64,000 bases of DNA from Streptomyces sporangiiformans (lineage in GTDB: Bacteria; Actinomycetota; Actinomycetes; Streptomycetales; Streptomycetaceae): assembly GCF_005768555.2 (NCBI RefSeq), contig NZ_VCHX02000176.1, positions 1 to 64,000 of the forward strand, given 5' to 3'. The notes beneath the pieces are model-generated. The model was not told where the DNA came from, did no database searches, and worked only from the letters and a program-made list of their open reading frames with translations. Made by a program: the position numbers and the translations under genes. Each line of letters opens with the position of its first letter. Position 1 is the stretch's first letter. Of the stretch, positions 25,654 to 34,713 are shown piece after piece.

Positions 25654-26637
25654 TCAGCGTCGGCGCCGGGCCACGAGCAGGACACCGACCCCGGCACCGA
25701 TCAGCAGGAACGCACCGGCCGCCGCCCCGAGCAGACGGCGCGGCGAGTTCATTCCCGTACCGGCCATCTCCTCGGCGAACGGCACCGCGCTGTGCGCGGA
25801 TTCGGGGGTGCCTTCCGCTTCGGTGGTGGGCTCACCTTCGGCGGTGCCCTCCGCTTCGGGAGTGGGCTCACCTTCGGGGTTGGCCTGCGCTTCGGGAGTG
25901 GTCTCCGCTCCGGGGGTGATCCCGCCCTCGGGAGTCCTCTGGGCTTCGGGGGTGCTCTGGGCTTCGGGGGCACCCCCGGCGACGATGCGGAACCGGTAGT
26001 CGTTCGATGCCCCGACCCAGTCGCCGTCGTCGTCATGCCGCTGCACGACGGCCGCGTTCGCCACGACGTCGTTGGGCACCGCGTCCGCCGCGATCGCCAG
26101 CCGCACCGTGACGGACACCTTCGCGCCCGGCGCGACGGTGAAGCCGGGGAACCCGTCGTCGAAGACGCCTACGTTCTCGGCCTCGCTGGTCCGCTGGAAA
26201 CGGACGGGGTGCGGCCGCTCACGCTTCCCCGCGCCTTCCCCTTCGCCTTTCCCCACGCCCTCGCCGTCGCCCGTGGCCTCGCCCTCATAGAACTCGAGCC
26301 GCGCCTGAGCGGGCTTCAGCGCTCGCTTCTCGTCGACGAGTACGACGACCGGGTGGATGTTGCCGCAGACGTCGTCGGTGGTGTTGGTGAGGTCGAGGTA
26401 CCAGGTCCGGTAACCGCCTCCGGCGCCGTACGTGTCGGGCCCACCGTGGATCCGCGTACGCACGGGGAATTCCCGGCTGCCGGAGCCGGCACAGGTGGGC
26501 TGACGATCCGCCCCCGGTGCGGCGAGGGCCTGCGCGGGCGCGACGGTCGCGAAGGTCGCGAGGGTGGGGATCGCGAAGGCGAGGGCGGCAGACGTGACGA
26601 CGCGGGGGACGAGGGACACGGCCTTGCACAGTCGCAT
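25654..26637 (-). CDS. Secreted, probably wall-anchored protein with Pro/Glu/Thr spacer and MAGTG sorting-like signal
   Basis: 327 residues from MRLCKAVSLVPRV (an in-frame GTG lies two codons upstream). Signal peptide; an extracellular domain with Cys at CAGSG and DVCGN; a GEGVGKGEGEG insertion; a beta-rich region; then a repetitive PEGEPTPEAEGT spacer of about 60 residues. The C-terminus is MAGTG, a hydrophobic stretch and RRRR, the layout of a sortase substrate. Streptomyces class E sortases recognise LAxTG; here Met replaces the first Leu. Function otherwise unknown. Confidence 0.7.
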   Translation of the reverse strand: MRLCKAVSLVPRVVTSAALAFAIPTLATFATVAPAQALAAPGADRQPTCAGSGSREFPVRTRIHGGPDTYGAGGGYRTWYLDLTNTTDDVCGNIHPVVVLVDEKRALKPAQARLEFYEGEATGDGEGVGKGEGEGAGKRERPHPVRFQRTSEAENVGVFDDGFPGFTVAPGAKVSVTVRLAIAADAVPNDVVANAAVVQRHDDDGDWVGASNDYRFRIVAGGAPEAQSTPEAQRTPEGGITPGAETTPEAQANPEGEPTPEAEGTAEGEPTTEAEGTPESAHSAVPFAEEMAGTGMNSPRRLLGAAAGAFLLIGAGVGVLLVARRRR

Positions 26638-26748
26638 AAACACGAGACGTTGCCAGGGGTTGGGCGAGGTCTCGACCGCGCCACGCTCACCGGGCACCCG
26701 TTCGGCGACGGAATCCATCCCTTCGGCCCAGCGGCTCCCCCGCCTCGC

Positions 26749-27935
26749 TCACCCCTCCGCTCGTCCGAACAGCGGCGCCAGCAGGAGCTGGGCCGCGCCC
26801 TCCGCCACCGCTCGCGCCCCGCCGGAGGCGACCCGGACCGGTACGGGGCTGATCGCGCCCTCGCGCTGGGCGAGTTCGTCCAGGACGGCACCGACGCCCC
26901 GTACGAAGCACTCCGGGTGGGCGGCGACGGTACGGCCGCCGAGCAGGACGAGGTCGACGTCGAGAAGCACGGCGAGGTTCGCGGCCCCGGCGCCGAGGAC
27001 GCGCGCCGCCTCGTCCATGTCACCCCGCTCGACCGCCGCGAGGCACAGCGCCTCGATGCAGCCGCGGTTGCCGCACGAGCACAGCGGCCCGTCCATCTGG
27101 ATGACCTGGTGCCCGAACTCCCCCGCCCCGGTACGGGCTCCGCGGTACACGTCACCACCGAGCACGAGCCCGGCCCCGAGCCCCGTACCGAGGTGGAGAT
27201 ACGCGAAGGCCCCGACCTCGCCCGCGACCGCGAGACAGAGGGCGGCGGCATTGGTGTCCTTGTCCAGCACGACGGGCACGCCCAGCCGCCGCGCCAGCGC
27301 GTCCCGCAGCGGAAAGCCGTCCCACTCGGGGAACCCGGTGACCCGGTGCAGTACTCCGTGGGTGTGGTCGAGAGGTCCGGGCATCGCCACTCCGACACCG
27401 AGGACGGTGGAAGGTGCGTTGCGAAGTGAGACGTCGGGCGACGCCCCGTCCAGCAGTGTCTCCACACCCCCTCGGCTTCCGCCGCGATCAATTCCATCAC
27501 GGTCTCCGCCCCGGCCCCCAGGTCCAGCGCGGACTGCCGCTCTCCCATCACCGCCCCCGTTAGGTCGACCAGCACCGCCCGCATCTCGTCCCGTTCGAGA
27601 TGCAGCCCCACCGCGTGCCCGGCCTCCGGCACCAACCGCAGCACCGTGCGCGGCTTGCCGCCCGTGGACGGCTGCTGCCCCGCCTCCGTCGCCAGCCCGT
27701 CGAGCCGCAGGCGGGCGGTGATCTTGCTGACGGCCTGAGGCGTCAGCCCCGTACGCTCCGCGAGTTCGAGGCGGCTGATGCCCGCGCGGCCGGCGCCCCG
27801 CAGCAGGTCGAGCACCAGCGCCGTGTTGTGCCCGCGCAGGGAGAGCAGGTTCACCCCGGTGGCGCCGTTCGCCCCCGTCGCCCGGACCCCTCCTGCGCCC
27901 CCGGCGTTGGTCGCACCCGCATTCGTCCTGTTCAC
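26749..27935 (-). pseudogene. ROK family transcriptional regulator, frameshifted
   Basis: The N-terminal winged helix (ISRLELAERTGLTPQAVSKI) and the start of the sugar-kinase-like domain are in one frame. The rest (GVGVAMPGPL, DKDTNAA, GTGLGAGLVLGG, GAGEFGHQ, and the ROK zinc site CSCGNRGCIEAL) is in another. The switch falls at a run of five C (27467-27471 on the plus strand). One extra base there would restore a 395-residue ROK repressor of normal length. So it is either a recent frameshift or a homopolymer sequencing error. Divergent from a Gfo/Idh oxidoreductase it would be expected to regulate. Confidence 0.8.
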
Positions 27936-28011
27936 GTATCTATTGTCCACCCGGCTTGCCCTTCGGCAACAGCGTTGCTTAAGTGAGGGGGCGTTGTGGA
28001 GCGGTGGAGCA

Positions 28012-29145
28012 ATGGAACAGACGGCGGAGAGCACGGTGAGGACCATGGCGGACACGACGGCGACGGGCACAGCCCCCGGCACACCCCTCCGCGTAGGCCT
28101 CGTCGGGTACGGTCTCGCGGGCTCCGTCTTCCACGCCCCGCTGATCGCCGCCACCGAGGGCCTCGCGCTCGACACGATCGTCACCGCGAATCCGCAGCGG
28201 CGCGAGCAGGCCGACGGCGAGTTCCCCGGCGTCCGCCTCGCCACCGCACCCGATGACCTGTGGGCCCGGGCAGGCGAGTTGGACCTGATCGTCATCGCCT
28301 CCCCGAACAAGACCCACGTCCCGCTCGCCACCGCCGCCCTCGAGGCGGGCCTCCCGGTCGTGGTCGACAAGCCGATCGCGGGCACGGCGGCGCAGGCACG
28401 CGAGCTGGCCGCGCTGGCCGACGCGCGCGGCCTGCTGCTCTCCGTCTTCCAGAACCGCCGCTGGGACAACGACTTCCTGACCCTCCGCGGCCTCCTCACC
28501 AAGGGCGAACTCGGCGACGTCCGCCGCTTCGAGTCCCGCTTCGAACGCTGGCGCCCGCAGCCCAAGGGCGGCTGGCGCGAGTCCGGCGACCCGGAAGAGA
28601 TCGGAGGTCTGCTCTACGACCTCGGCAGCCACGTCGTCGACCAGGCGCTGGTCCTCTTCGGCCCCGCGGCATCGGTCTACGCGGAGTCGGACGTACGGCG
28701 GCCGGGCGCCGAGGCGGACGACGACACGTTCATCGCGATCACGCACCAGGGCGGCGTCCGCTCCCACCTCCACGTCTCCGCCACCACCCCCCAACTCGGC
28801 CCGCGCTTCCGCGTGCTGGGCTCGACCGCCGGCTATGTGAAGTACGGCCTCGACCCTCAGGAGGCCGCCCTGCGCGAGGGCGAGCGGCCGACGGCCGGTG
28901 AGGACTGGGGCGTCGAAGGCGAGGACCTGTGGGGCCGGATCGGCTCCGGCGAGTCCCCGCTGACCGGCGGCGGCCGCCCCGTCCCGACCCTGCCGGGTGC
29001 GTACCCCGCCTACTACGCCGCGGTCACCGCCGCCCTCCGAGGCACCGGCGAGAACCCGGTCACGGCCCTGGAGGCGGCTGGTGCACTGGACGTACTGGAG
29101 GCGGCGGGGAGGTCGGCTCGGGAAGGGGTCACTGTTCGGCTGTAG
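28012..29145 (+). CDS. Gfo/Idh/MocA family oxidoreductase
   Basis: 377 residues (an alternative ATG at 28045 begins MADTTATG). N-terminal Rossmann motif GLVGYGLAGSVFHAPLI, then VVVDKPIAG, the family EKP-like signature with Lys. The C-terminal substrate domain includes GGLLYDLGSHVVDQAL with the conserved Asp/His. These enzymes are NAD(P)-dependent dehydrogenases of sugars or cyclitols. Divergent from the frameshifted ROK repressor, supporting a sugar-related role. Its last 17 bp overlap the convergent Uma2 gene. Confidence 0.85.
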   Translation: MEQTAESTVRTMADTTATGTAPGTPLRVGLVGYGLAGSVFHAPLIAATEGLALDTIVTANPQRREQADGEFPGVRLATAPDDLWARAGELDLIVIASPNKTHVPLATAALEAGLPVVVDKPIAGTAAQARELAALADARGLLLSVFQNRRWDNDFLTLRGLLTKGELGDVRRFESRFERWRPQPKGGWRESGDPEEIGGLLYDLGSHVVDQALVLFGPAASVYAESDVRRPGAEADDDTFIAITHQGGVRSHLHVSATTPQLGPRFRVLGSTAGYVKYGLDPQEAALREGERPTAGEDWGVEGEDLWGRIGSGESPLTGGGRPVPTLPGAYPAYYAAVTAALRGTGENPVTALEAAGALDVLEAAGRSAREGVTVRL

Positions 29146-29755
29146 GAGCTGCCTCGGCAGAGTTGCCGGCCTGCCGCTCGTGCGGGAATTCATCCGTGGT
29201 GAGCGTGATACCGACCGGAGTCTGGGTGAGGTCGATCTCGTCTCCGAAGTCGAGAGTCAGGTTCGCGCGGTACTCCCCACCCTTGGGGCGCGTGTGGAGG
29301 TGCCACTCGCAGGTGTACGGATCGACGATCAGATAGACCGGCACTTCGGCGGCGGCGTAGGTCTCCAGCTTGGGCCCGTAGTCGTTCGCCGCGGTGCCCT
29401 TGGAGATCACCTCGGCCACGAACTCGACGTCCTGGTGACGCCATCGGCCCTTGTCGTCCTTGACCGCGCCTTCCTTGAGGGCGACGACGTCCGAGGCGAA
29501 TCCGTTGAGGTGGCCGGGGTAGTCGATCCTGACGTCCGACTTCACGCGCTTGCGGGGGTACTTCTCCCTCAACTGCTCGACGATGTCCAGGATGATGTCC
29601 CAGTGGTTGTCCCGCTGCGGCGTCATGTAGATGGCCCCCCGGACGATCTCGACCTTGAATCCCTCGGGGGCGGGCTCAATCCACTCGAACATCTTGTCGA
29701 GGGAGAGCTCGTCGCTCTGCTCGGCCATCACGATCCTGTCTTCGAGAACAGTCAC
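29129..29755 (-). CDS. Uma2 family protein (PD-(D/E)XK restriction-like fold)
   Basis: 208 residues from a GTG with GGGGAGGAG eight bases upstream. The Uma2 signature is present: GFKVEIVRGAIYMTP, SDVVALKEG, then VEFVAEVISKGT with the catalytic-type Glu-Val-Ile-Ser, and LETYAAAEVPVYLIVDP. Uma2 genes are abundant in Streptomyces and of uncertain function, with a nuclease-like fold. It is preceded on its own strand by a terminator hairpin, so transcribed alone. Confidence 0.85.
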   Translation of the reverse strand: MTVLEDRIVMAEQSDELSLDKMFEWIEPAPEGFKVEIVRGAIYMTPQRDNHWDIILDIVEQLREKYPRKRVKSDVRIDYPGHLNGFASDVVALKEGAVKDDKGRWRHQDVEFVAEVISKGTAANDYGPKLETYAAAEVPVYLIVDPYTCEWHLHTRPKGGEYRANLTLDFGDEIDLTQTPVGITLTTDEFPHERQAGNSAEAAPTAEQ

Positions 29756-29813
29756 CGTTGCCGCTCCTCCCCGCTGCCGCACGGTTTGCGGGCAGTCGCG
29801 CAGTACAACGATA

Positions 29814-29848
29814 CGCTCGGCATCCCGGTTACGCCGGGATGCCGAGCG
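29814..29848. terminator. Perfect 15-bp hairpin downstream of the FAH-family gene
   Basis: Arms CGCTCGGCATCCCGG (29814-29828) and its exact complement (29834-29848) with a 5-nt loop, 30 bp past the stop of the hydrolase gene. Strong candidate intrinsic terminator lacking a U-tract. Confidence 0.75.
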
Positions 29849-29878
29849 CCGCTGTCATGCCGCCGCCGGAGGCGCCGG

Positions 29879-30739
29879 CTACGCGTCCTTGAACTCCTGC
29901 CGCTGCCGCCCCAGCCCCTCGATCTCCAGCTCCACCACGTCCCCGGCCCGCAGGAACGGCTTCGGCTCCGGCTGACCGAGGGCCACCCCCGCCGGCGTAC
30001 CCGTGTTGATGACGTCGCCCGGGTAGAGGGTCATGAACTGGCTTACGTAACGCACCACTTCGGCGACCGGGAAGATCTGGTCGGAGGTGTTGCCGTTCTG
30101 CTTCAGCTCGCCGTTGACCCACAGCTTCAGCGCCAGGCTCTGCGGGTCCGCGACCTCGTCCGCCGTCACCAGCCACGGCCCCAGCGGGTTGAACGTCTCG
30201 CAGTTCTTGCCCTTGTCCCAGGTCCCGCCCCGCTCGATCTGGAACGCGCGCTCGGAGACGTCGTGCGCCACCGCGTACCCGGCGACATGCGCGAGCGCCT
30301 CCTCGTGCGAGCCGAGATAGCGCGCCGTACGCCCGATGACGACCGCCAGCTCGACCTCCCAGTCGGTCTTCTCCGAGCCACGCGGCACGAGCACGGTGTC
30401 ATGGGGCCCGACGACCGTGTCGGCCGCCTTGAAGAAGATGACCGGCTCGGCGGGCGGCTCCGCGCCGGTCTCGGTGGCGTGGTCGTGGTAGTTGAGGCCG
30501 ATGCAGACGACCTTGCCGATCCGGGCGAGCGGCGGCCCGATCCGCAGCCCCGTCGCGTCGAGCGCGGGCAGCTCCCCCGCCTCGGCCGCACTCCGGATCC
30601 GGCCGAGCGCCGCGTCGTCGGCGAGCAGCGCCCCGTCGATGTCCGGCACGAGCCCGGACAGATCCCGGACGGTCGTCCCGTCGGCGTCGAGCAGCGCGGG
30701 CCGCTCCGACCCCGCCGTACCGACTCGCAGCAGCTTCAT
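29879..30739 (-). CDS. Fumarylacetoacetate hydrolase family protein
   Basis: 286 residues from MKLLRVGTAGSERP. The C-terminal FAH domain shows GKVVCIGLNYHDHA, PVIFFKAADTVVGP, the metal-binding WEVELAVVIGR and the Glu/Asp-rich GDVINTGTPAGV. FAH-fold enzymes cleave C-C bonds of acylpyruvates or hydrate 2-hydroxy-dienoates, needing Mg or Mn. Closest in pattern to acylpyruvase/2-hydroxyhepta-2,4-diene-1,7-dioate isomerase types. No pathway partners adjacent. Confidence 0.85.
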   Translation of the reverse strand: MKLLRVGTAGSERPALLDADGTTVRDLSGLVPDIDGALLADDAALGRIRSAAEAGELPALDATGLRIGPPLARIGKVVCIGLNYHDHATETGAEPPAEPVIFFKAADTVVGPHDTVLVPRGSEKTDWEVELAVVIGRTARYLGSHEEALAHVAGYAVAHDVSERAFQIERGGTWDKGKNCETFNPLGPWLVTADEVADPQSLALKLWVNGELKQNGNTSDQIFPVAEVVRYVSQFMTLYPGDVINTGTPAGVALGQPEPKPFLRAGDVVELEIEGLGRQRQEFKDA

Positions 30740-30871
30740 TGGTCCATCTCCCAACCATGGGTACAGCCATAGGACAGCCATAAGACAGCCATCGGAGGTC
30801 TGGTCGATCCTCCAAGCTGTACGTCCACTCTGCAATACCCGGTTCACACCCTGGACCTACCCCCTGGACCT

Positions 30872-31648
30872 TCACCCGGCGGTAGCCGCCATCGCGGCGC
30901 CTCCCGCCCCCGGCATGTCCCGGTACAGCACAGCCCGCTCGACCGCACTCCACGTCGTACTGGTCACCACGTACAGCGCGGCGGCGAGCGGGACGACGGC
31001 GACCGTGAAGAGGGTCATGAAGGACATCAACGGCATGATCTTGAGGACCGCACCCATGCCGGGCACCTGCTGCTCGCCGCCGGCCGCGACGCCTCCGGTG
31101 GCGCCGGTGGCCATCTGCCGCTTGGTCCGCCGGTAGTTGAAGGTCGCGACGGCGGCGACGACGGCGAACAGCCCGAGGTAGACGAGCCCCTGCGCCCCGA
31201 ACACCCCGCCCTCGCCGAGCGCGTCCGCCCACCGTCCCCCGAGCGGCGCCGCGAACAGCTTGTGCGCGAGCATCTCGTTCGCCTCGCCGCCGATCGTCGA
31301 GTTGGAGAACAGGTGGTAGAGCAGGAAGAAGGCCGGCAACTGGAAGAGACTCGGCAGACAGCCGGACAGCGGTGAGACCTTCTCCTTGGCATGCAGCTCC
31401 ATGACGGCCTTCTGCAGCTTCTCGGGGTTCTTCTTGTGCTTCTTCCGCAGCTCGGCGATCTGCGGCTGCAGCTTCGCCCGTTCCCGCTGCCCCCGCGCCG
31501 CGGCCCGCGACAAGGGGTGCACGAGCAGCCGTACGAACGCGGTGAACAACACGATCGCCGCAGCCGCCGCGGACGCCTGGAACAACGGCTCGAGCAGCTC
31601 GGCCAGCCCCTCGACGAGGTCGGCGAAAACGGACATGAAAGCGGACAT
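30872..31648 (-). CDS. YidC/Oxa1 family membrane insertase (paralogue)
   Basis: 258 residues. About five membrane helices with the substrate-groove Arg in FTAFVRLLVHPLSR, then the charged cytoplasmic loop KHKKNPEKLQKAVMELHAKEKV, LSGCLPSLFQLPAFFLLYHL, and a C-terminal pair of helices. It lacks the long basic tail of the main rpmH-linked YidC, so it is probably a second, conditionally used insertase. It is followed on the same strand by a small DUF6412-type membrane protein gene upstream in the operon, a combination recurring in Streptomyces. Confidence 0.85.
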   Translation of the reverse strand: MSAFMSVFADLVEGLAELLEPLFQASAAAAAIVLFTAFVRLLVHPLSRAAARGQRERAKLQPQIAELRKKHKKNPEKLQKAVMELHAKEKVSPLSGCLPSLFQLPAFFLLYHLFSNSTIGGEANEMLAHKLFAAPLGGRWADALGEGGVFGAQGLVYLGLFAVVAAVATFNYRRTKRQMATGATGGVAAGGEQQVPGMGAVLKIMPLMSFMTLFTVAVVPLAAALYVVTSTTWSAVERAVLYRDMPGAGGAAMAATAG

Positions 31649-31777
31649 GGGTGAGCCCTCCGTGGGTCTCGTCGTGCCGGGAGATGTCCGTGAGATGCAC
31701 GGACATGGACGTACGTCGGCGTGACGACCCGCGAAGGGTGATGGGGTGAGGGTGTGCTGGGGTGCTGCTGAGTTCCC

Positions 31778-32086
31778 CTACGCGGCCGTCAGGAGGAGAC
31801 GGCCGGGGGCTCGGGGACGCGTACGCCCCGATGCGTCGGGGTCGCGCTGCGGCAGGAACGCCGTGCGTTGCTCACGGTCACGGATGGCCGTACGCACCCG
31901 GGTGCGCGGCACGGCGGGCGCGAGCCGCGAGGCGATGACGGAACAGGCGGCGAGCGCGGACCCGGCCGCGGCGGTCGCCGCGAAGGCGACGGCGCCGGCG
32001 AGGCTGCCGGTGTCGAGGAGCGCCACCTCGAGAAGGAGGACGAGCAGCACGGCGGCGGGCTTCAGATTCGCCCAGGTCCGCGGCAT
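31778..32086 (-). CDS. Small membrane protein, DUF6412-like
   Basis: 102 residues from MPRTWANLKPAAVLL, with GGAGGGAG about 9 nt upstream (a longer start at 32122 is possible). Two hydrophobic segments (AAVLLVLLLEVALLD, LAGAVAFAATAAAGSALAAC), then a basic Arg/Pro tail. The pairing with a short YidC paralogue immediately downstream suggests a shared role in membrane-protein insertion, but the function is not established. Confidence 0.6.
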   Translation of the reverse strand: MPRTWANLKPAAVLLVLLLEVALLDTGSLAGAVAFAATAAAGSALAACSVIASRLAPAVPRTRVRTAIRDREQRTAFLPQRDPDASGRTRPRAPGRLLLTAA

Positions 32087-32229
32087 CGGCTGTACTCCCT
32101 CCCCGTGTGCTCCATGCTCCATGGCTTTCCCTGCGTACTCCAGGGCTTCCTGCCGTTATACAGGATCCGTCTCGATCGGCTGAAGCAGCCTCTTGGTCGC
32201 CGTACGGGCCGCGGCCGCCCGGCCGATGG

Positions 32230-32820
32230 TCAGTGCGGTCGGCGCAGTCCTGCGATGAGGAGCTCGACCAGTCGCCGTGCGTCGTAGCGGGGATCACTGT
32301 CCGCCCCGATGCAGAGGTTCCCGACGCCGCGCATGAGCTCGTAGGCCTCCAGGTCGGAGCGGATCTCGCCAGAATCGGCTGCGGCGTCGAGCAGTTGGGC
32401 GCACACCGGCACGAGGCGGTCGAGGAAGTAGGCGTGCAGCGTCTCGAAGCCGGCGTTGTCGGACTGCAGCACGGCGGCGAGTCCGTGCTTGGTGACCAGG
32501 AAATCGACGAAGAGGCTGATCCATTGCCCCAGTGCGGCGTGAGGGGTCGCGCTGGTGGCCAGCAGGGCTGGACCGGCCTCGGCGCAGGCGTCGACCTGGT
32601 GCCGGTAGACGGCGATGATGAGATCCGCCCGAGTCGGGAAGTGGCGGTAGATCGTGCCCACCCCGACGCCGGCCTTGGCCGCGATGTCGCGTACCGGCGC
32701 CTCCACGCCTGACGCGACGAAGACCGCGGCGGCCGCATCGAGCAGAGTCTCCTTGTTGCGCCGGGCGTCCTTCCGCTTGGACTGGGCCGCGTGCCCTGCG
32801 CCCTCGTCGCTGTCGTTCAC
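32230..32820 (-). CDS. TetR family transcriptional regulator
   Basis: 196 residues from a GTG with GGAGGGAG upstream. N-terminal HTH: ARRNKETLLDAAAAVFVASG, then VRDIAAKAGVGVGTIYRHFP, the canonical TetR recognition helix. C-terminal ligand domain with HAALGQWISLFVDFL. It is divergent from an aldo/keto reductase. Two identical-type palindromes (CGGAAC-N3-GTTCCG) lie between them, so this repressor very likely controls both itself and the reductase. Confidence 0.9.
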   Translation of the reverse strand: MNDSDEGAGHAAQSKRKDARRNKETLLDAAAAVFVASGVEAPVRDIAAKAGVGVGTIYRHFPTRADLIIAVYRHQVDACAEAGPALLATSATPHAALGQWISLFVDFLVTKHGLAAVLQSDNAGFETLHAYFLDRLVPVCAQLLDAAADSGEIRSDLEAYELMRGVGNLCIGADSDPRYDARRLVELLIAGLRRPH

Positions 32821-32854
32821 CGCGCCGCTCCCTCCGCCACCGAGCTTGCCAAAG

Positions 32855-32895
32855 CGGAACAACGTTCCGTATCGTCGAACCGGAACGAGGTTCCG
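32855..32895. promoter_or_regulatory. Double operator CGGAAC-N3-GTTCCG between tetR and the aldo/keto reductase
   Basis: Two 15-bp perfect inverted repeats, CGGAACAACGTTCCG (32855-32869) and CGGAACGAGGTTCCG (32881-32895), with centres 26 bp apart. They lie in the divergent promoter region 35 bp from the tetR start and 91 bp from the reductase start. Classic tandem TetR-dimer sites. Confidence 0.85.
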
Positions 32896-32986
32896 TTTGC
32901 CTCTTGCTCATGATGCCAGAGCACGGGCCCGGCAACCAAGCCACGCATCATCACCACGCTTTCATCCGCAATGGAGGAACACGGTC

Positions 32987-34006
32987 ATGCAGTACCGCAC
33001 CTTGGGCCGCACCGGTGTGCAGGTCAGCTCCCTCGCGCTCGGCGCGATGAACTTCGGCGAGATCGGGCGCACCACCCAGGACGAGGCCACCGCCATCGTC
33101 GACGCCGCCCTCGAGGGCGGGATCAACGTCATCGACACCGCCGACATGTACAGCGGCGGGGAGTCGGAAGAGATGGTGGGCAAAGCCATCGCCGGCCGCC
33201 GCGACGACATCGTGCTGGCCACGAAGGCGAGCATGCCCATGGGTGACGAGCGCAACCACCAGGGCAGTTCGCGCCGCTGGCTGGTCACCGAGCTGGACAA
33301 CAGCCTGCGCCGTCTCGGTGTCGATCACGTTGATCTCTACCAGATCCACCGGTGGGACCCGAGCACCAGCGACGAGGAGACGCTGTCGGCTCTGACCGAC
33401 CTGCAGCGCGCGGGAAAGATCCGCTACTTCGGCTCCTCGACCTTCCCGGCCTACCGCATCGTGCAAGCCCAGTGGGCCGCCCGCGAGTATCACCTGAGCC
33501 GTTACGTCACCGAACAGCCCAGCTATTCGATCCTGCAGCGCGGGATCGAGACCCACGTGCTGCCCGTGACCGAGGAGTACGGGCTCGGTGTGCTGGTGTG
33601 GAGCCCGCTGGCCTCGGGCTGGCTGTCGGGCGCGATCCGCGAGGGCCGGGACATCACCACCAGCCGCTCAACGTTCATGCCGGAACGCTTCGACACCACC
33701 CTCCCCTCCAACCGGGCGCGGCTCGACGCCGTCGAGCGGCTGGCCGAGGTCGCCGACGAGGCCGGCCTGACCATGATCCAGCTCGCGCTCGGATTCGTGA
33801 CCGCGCACCCCGCCGTGACCAGCGCGCTCATCGGCCCCCGCACACTGGACCACCTGCACGCGCAGCTCGCCGCCGCCGACACCGTGCTCTCCGCCGACGT
33901 ACTCGACGCGATAGACGCGATCGTCGCTCCCGGCACCGACCTGGCCGCGCACGAGAAGTACGACACTCCGCCCGCGCTGCTCGACCCGTCACTGCGACGC
34001 CGCTGA
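32987..34006 (+). CDS. Aldo/keto reductase
   Basis: 339 residues, Shine-Dalgarno GGAGGA. The TIM-barrel AKR tetrad is visible: Asp in NVIDTADMYSGG with Tyr of the same segment, Lys in IVLATKASMPM, and His in YQIHRWDPSTS. It also carries the NADP-binding C-terminal patterns SALIGPRTLDHL. Reduces aldehydes or ketones with NADPH. Controlled in all likelihood by the divergent TetR, suggesting an inducible detoxification function. Confidence 0.9.
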   Translation: MQYRTLGRTGVQVSSLALGAMNFGEIGRTTQDEATAIVDAALEGGINVIDTADMYSGGESEEMVGKAIAGRRDDIVLATKASMPMGDERNHQGSSRRWLVTELDNSLRRLGVDHVDLYQIHRWDPSTSDEETLSALTDLQRAGKIRYFGSSTFPAYRIVQAQWAAREYHLSRYVTEQPSYSILQRGIETHVLPVTEEYGLGVLVWSPLASGWLSGAIREGRDITTSRSTFMPERFDTTLPSNRARLDAVERLAEVADEAGLTMIQLALGFVTAHPAVTSALIGPRTLDHLHAQLAAADTVLSADVLDAIDAIVAPGTDLAAHEKYDTPPALLDPSLRRR

Positions 34007-34183
34007 TCGTCCGGGGGCCGGCGTCCGCATCCTCTCCCGCGGCTCCCGAGTTCCGCGGGAATCGCGCAGGTGCCCGGCGAACCGGGAGGTTCGCACGTAC
34101 GGCATCGCGATCGGCGCGCCGCTGGGTGCTCCGACACCGCTGGTAGACGGCGCCGGAGCACTCACGGGTGGTTCACCGGTGCG

Positions 34184-34567
34184 TCAGCGCACCCAGAGCT
34201 CGTAGTCGCTGAAGGCGCCACCGCATGTGCACTGGTACTGCCTCCAAGCACCAGTGTTGATTCCGCCGTTGCCGGTGTTGGTGCAGGTGCTGGCCCAGTA
34301 GTACTCGCCGACATACCGCCAGCCGCGCCCGGGCGGGCACTCGGGTACGTCGTCCTTCGGGCTGACATCCTTGGCGAGCGCGGTGCGGACGCCGGACACC
34401 GAGCCCGATCCGGCCTTCGACGACGCGGAGACGGTGGAACAGGCCTTGGCTCCGGCCTTGTCGCCGCCCTCGGGCTTCTCGGCCGCCTGCGCGGCCGGCG
34501 TCATGAGTGAACCGACGACCAGGGCGGCGCCTAATACCGCGCTGGCCAGGGGCTTGCGAAGGTGCAT
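34184..34567 (-). CDS. Small secreted Cys-containing protein
   Basis: 127 residues with a clear signal peptide (LASAVLGAALVVGSLMTPAAQA). The mature part is Lys/Gly/Ser-rich at first, then a C-terminal module with five Cys (PECPPGRGWRYVGEYYW, STCTNTG, YQCTCGG). AGGGGGAA precedes the start. Family not recognised; probably an extracellular disulfide-stabilised protein. Confidence 0.7.
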   Translation of the reverse strand: MHLRKPLASAVLGAALVVGSLMTPAAQAAEKPEGGDKAGAKACSTVSASSKAGSGSVSGVRTALAKDVSPKDDVPECPPGRGWRYVGEYYWASTCTNTGNGGINTGAWRQYQCTCGGAFSDYELWVR

Positions 34568-34713
34568 GGTTCCCCCTAAACGGTGGTCAGGTGGAATGCC
34601 GGGAGTCGTCATCCCCGTACGACTGCCTGTGACGAATTCCGTGGCGAATTCCTGTGGGCACTCACCATCGCGAGTGGCCGCCGGAAAGTCCTCGGCACAG
34701 CGTGCACGGATCC

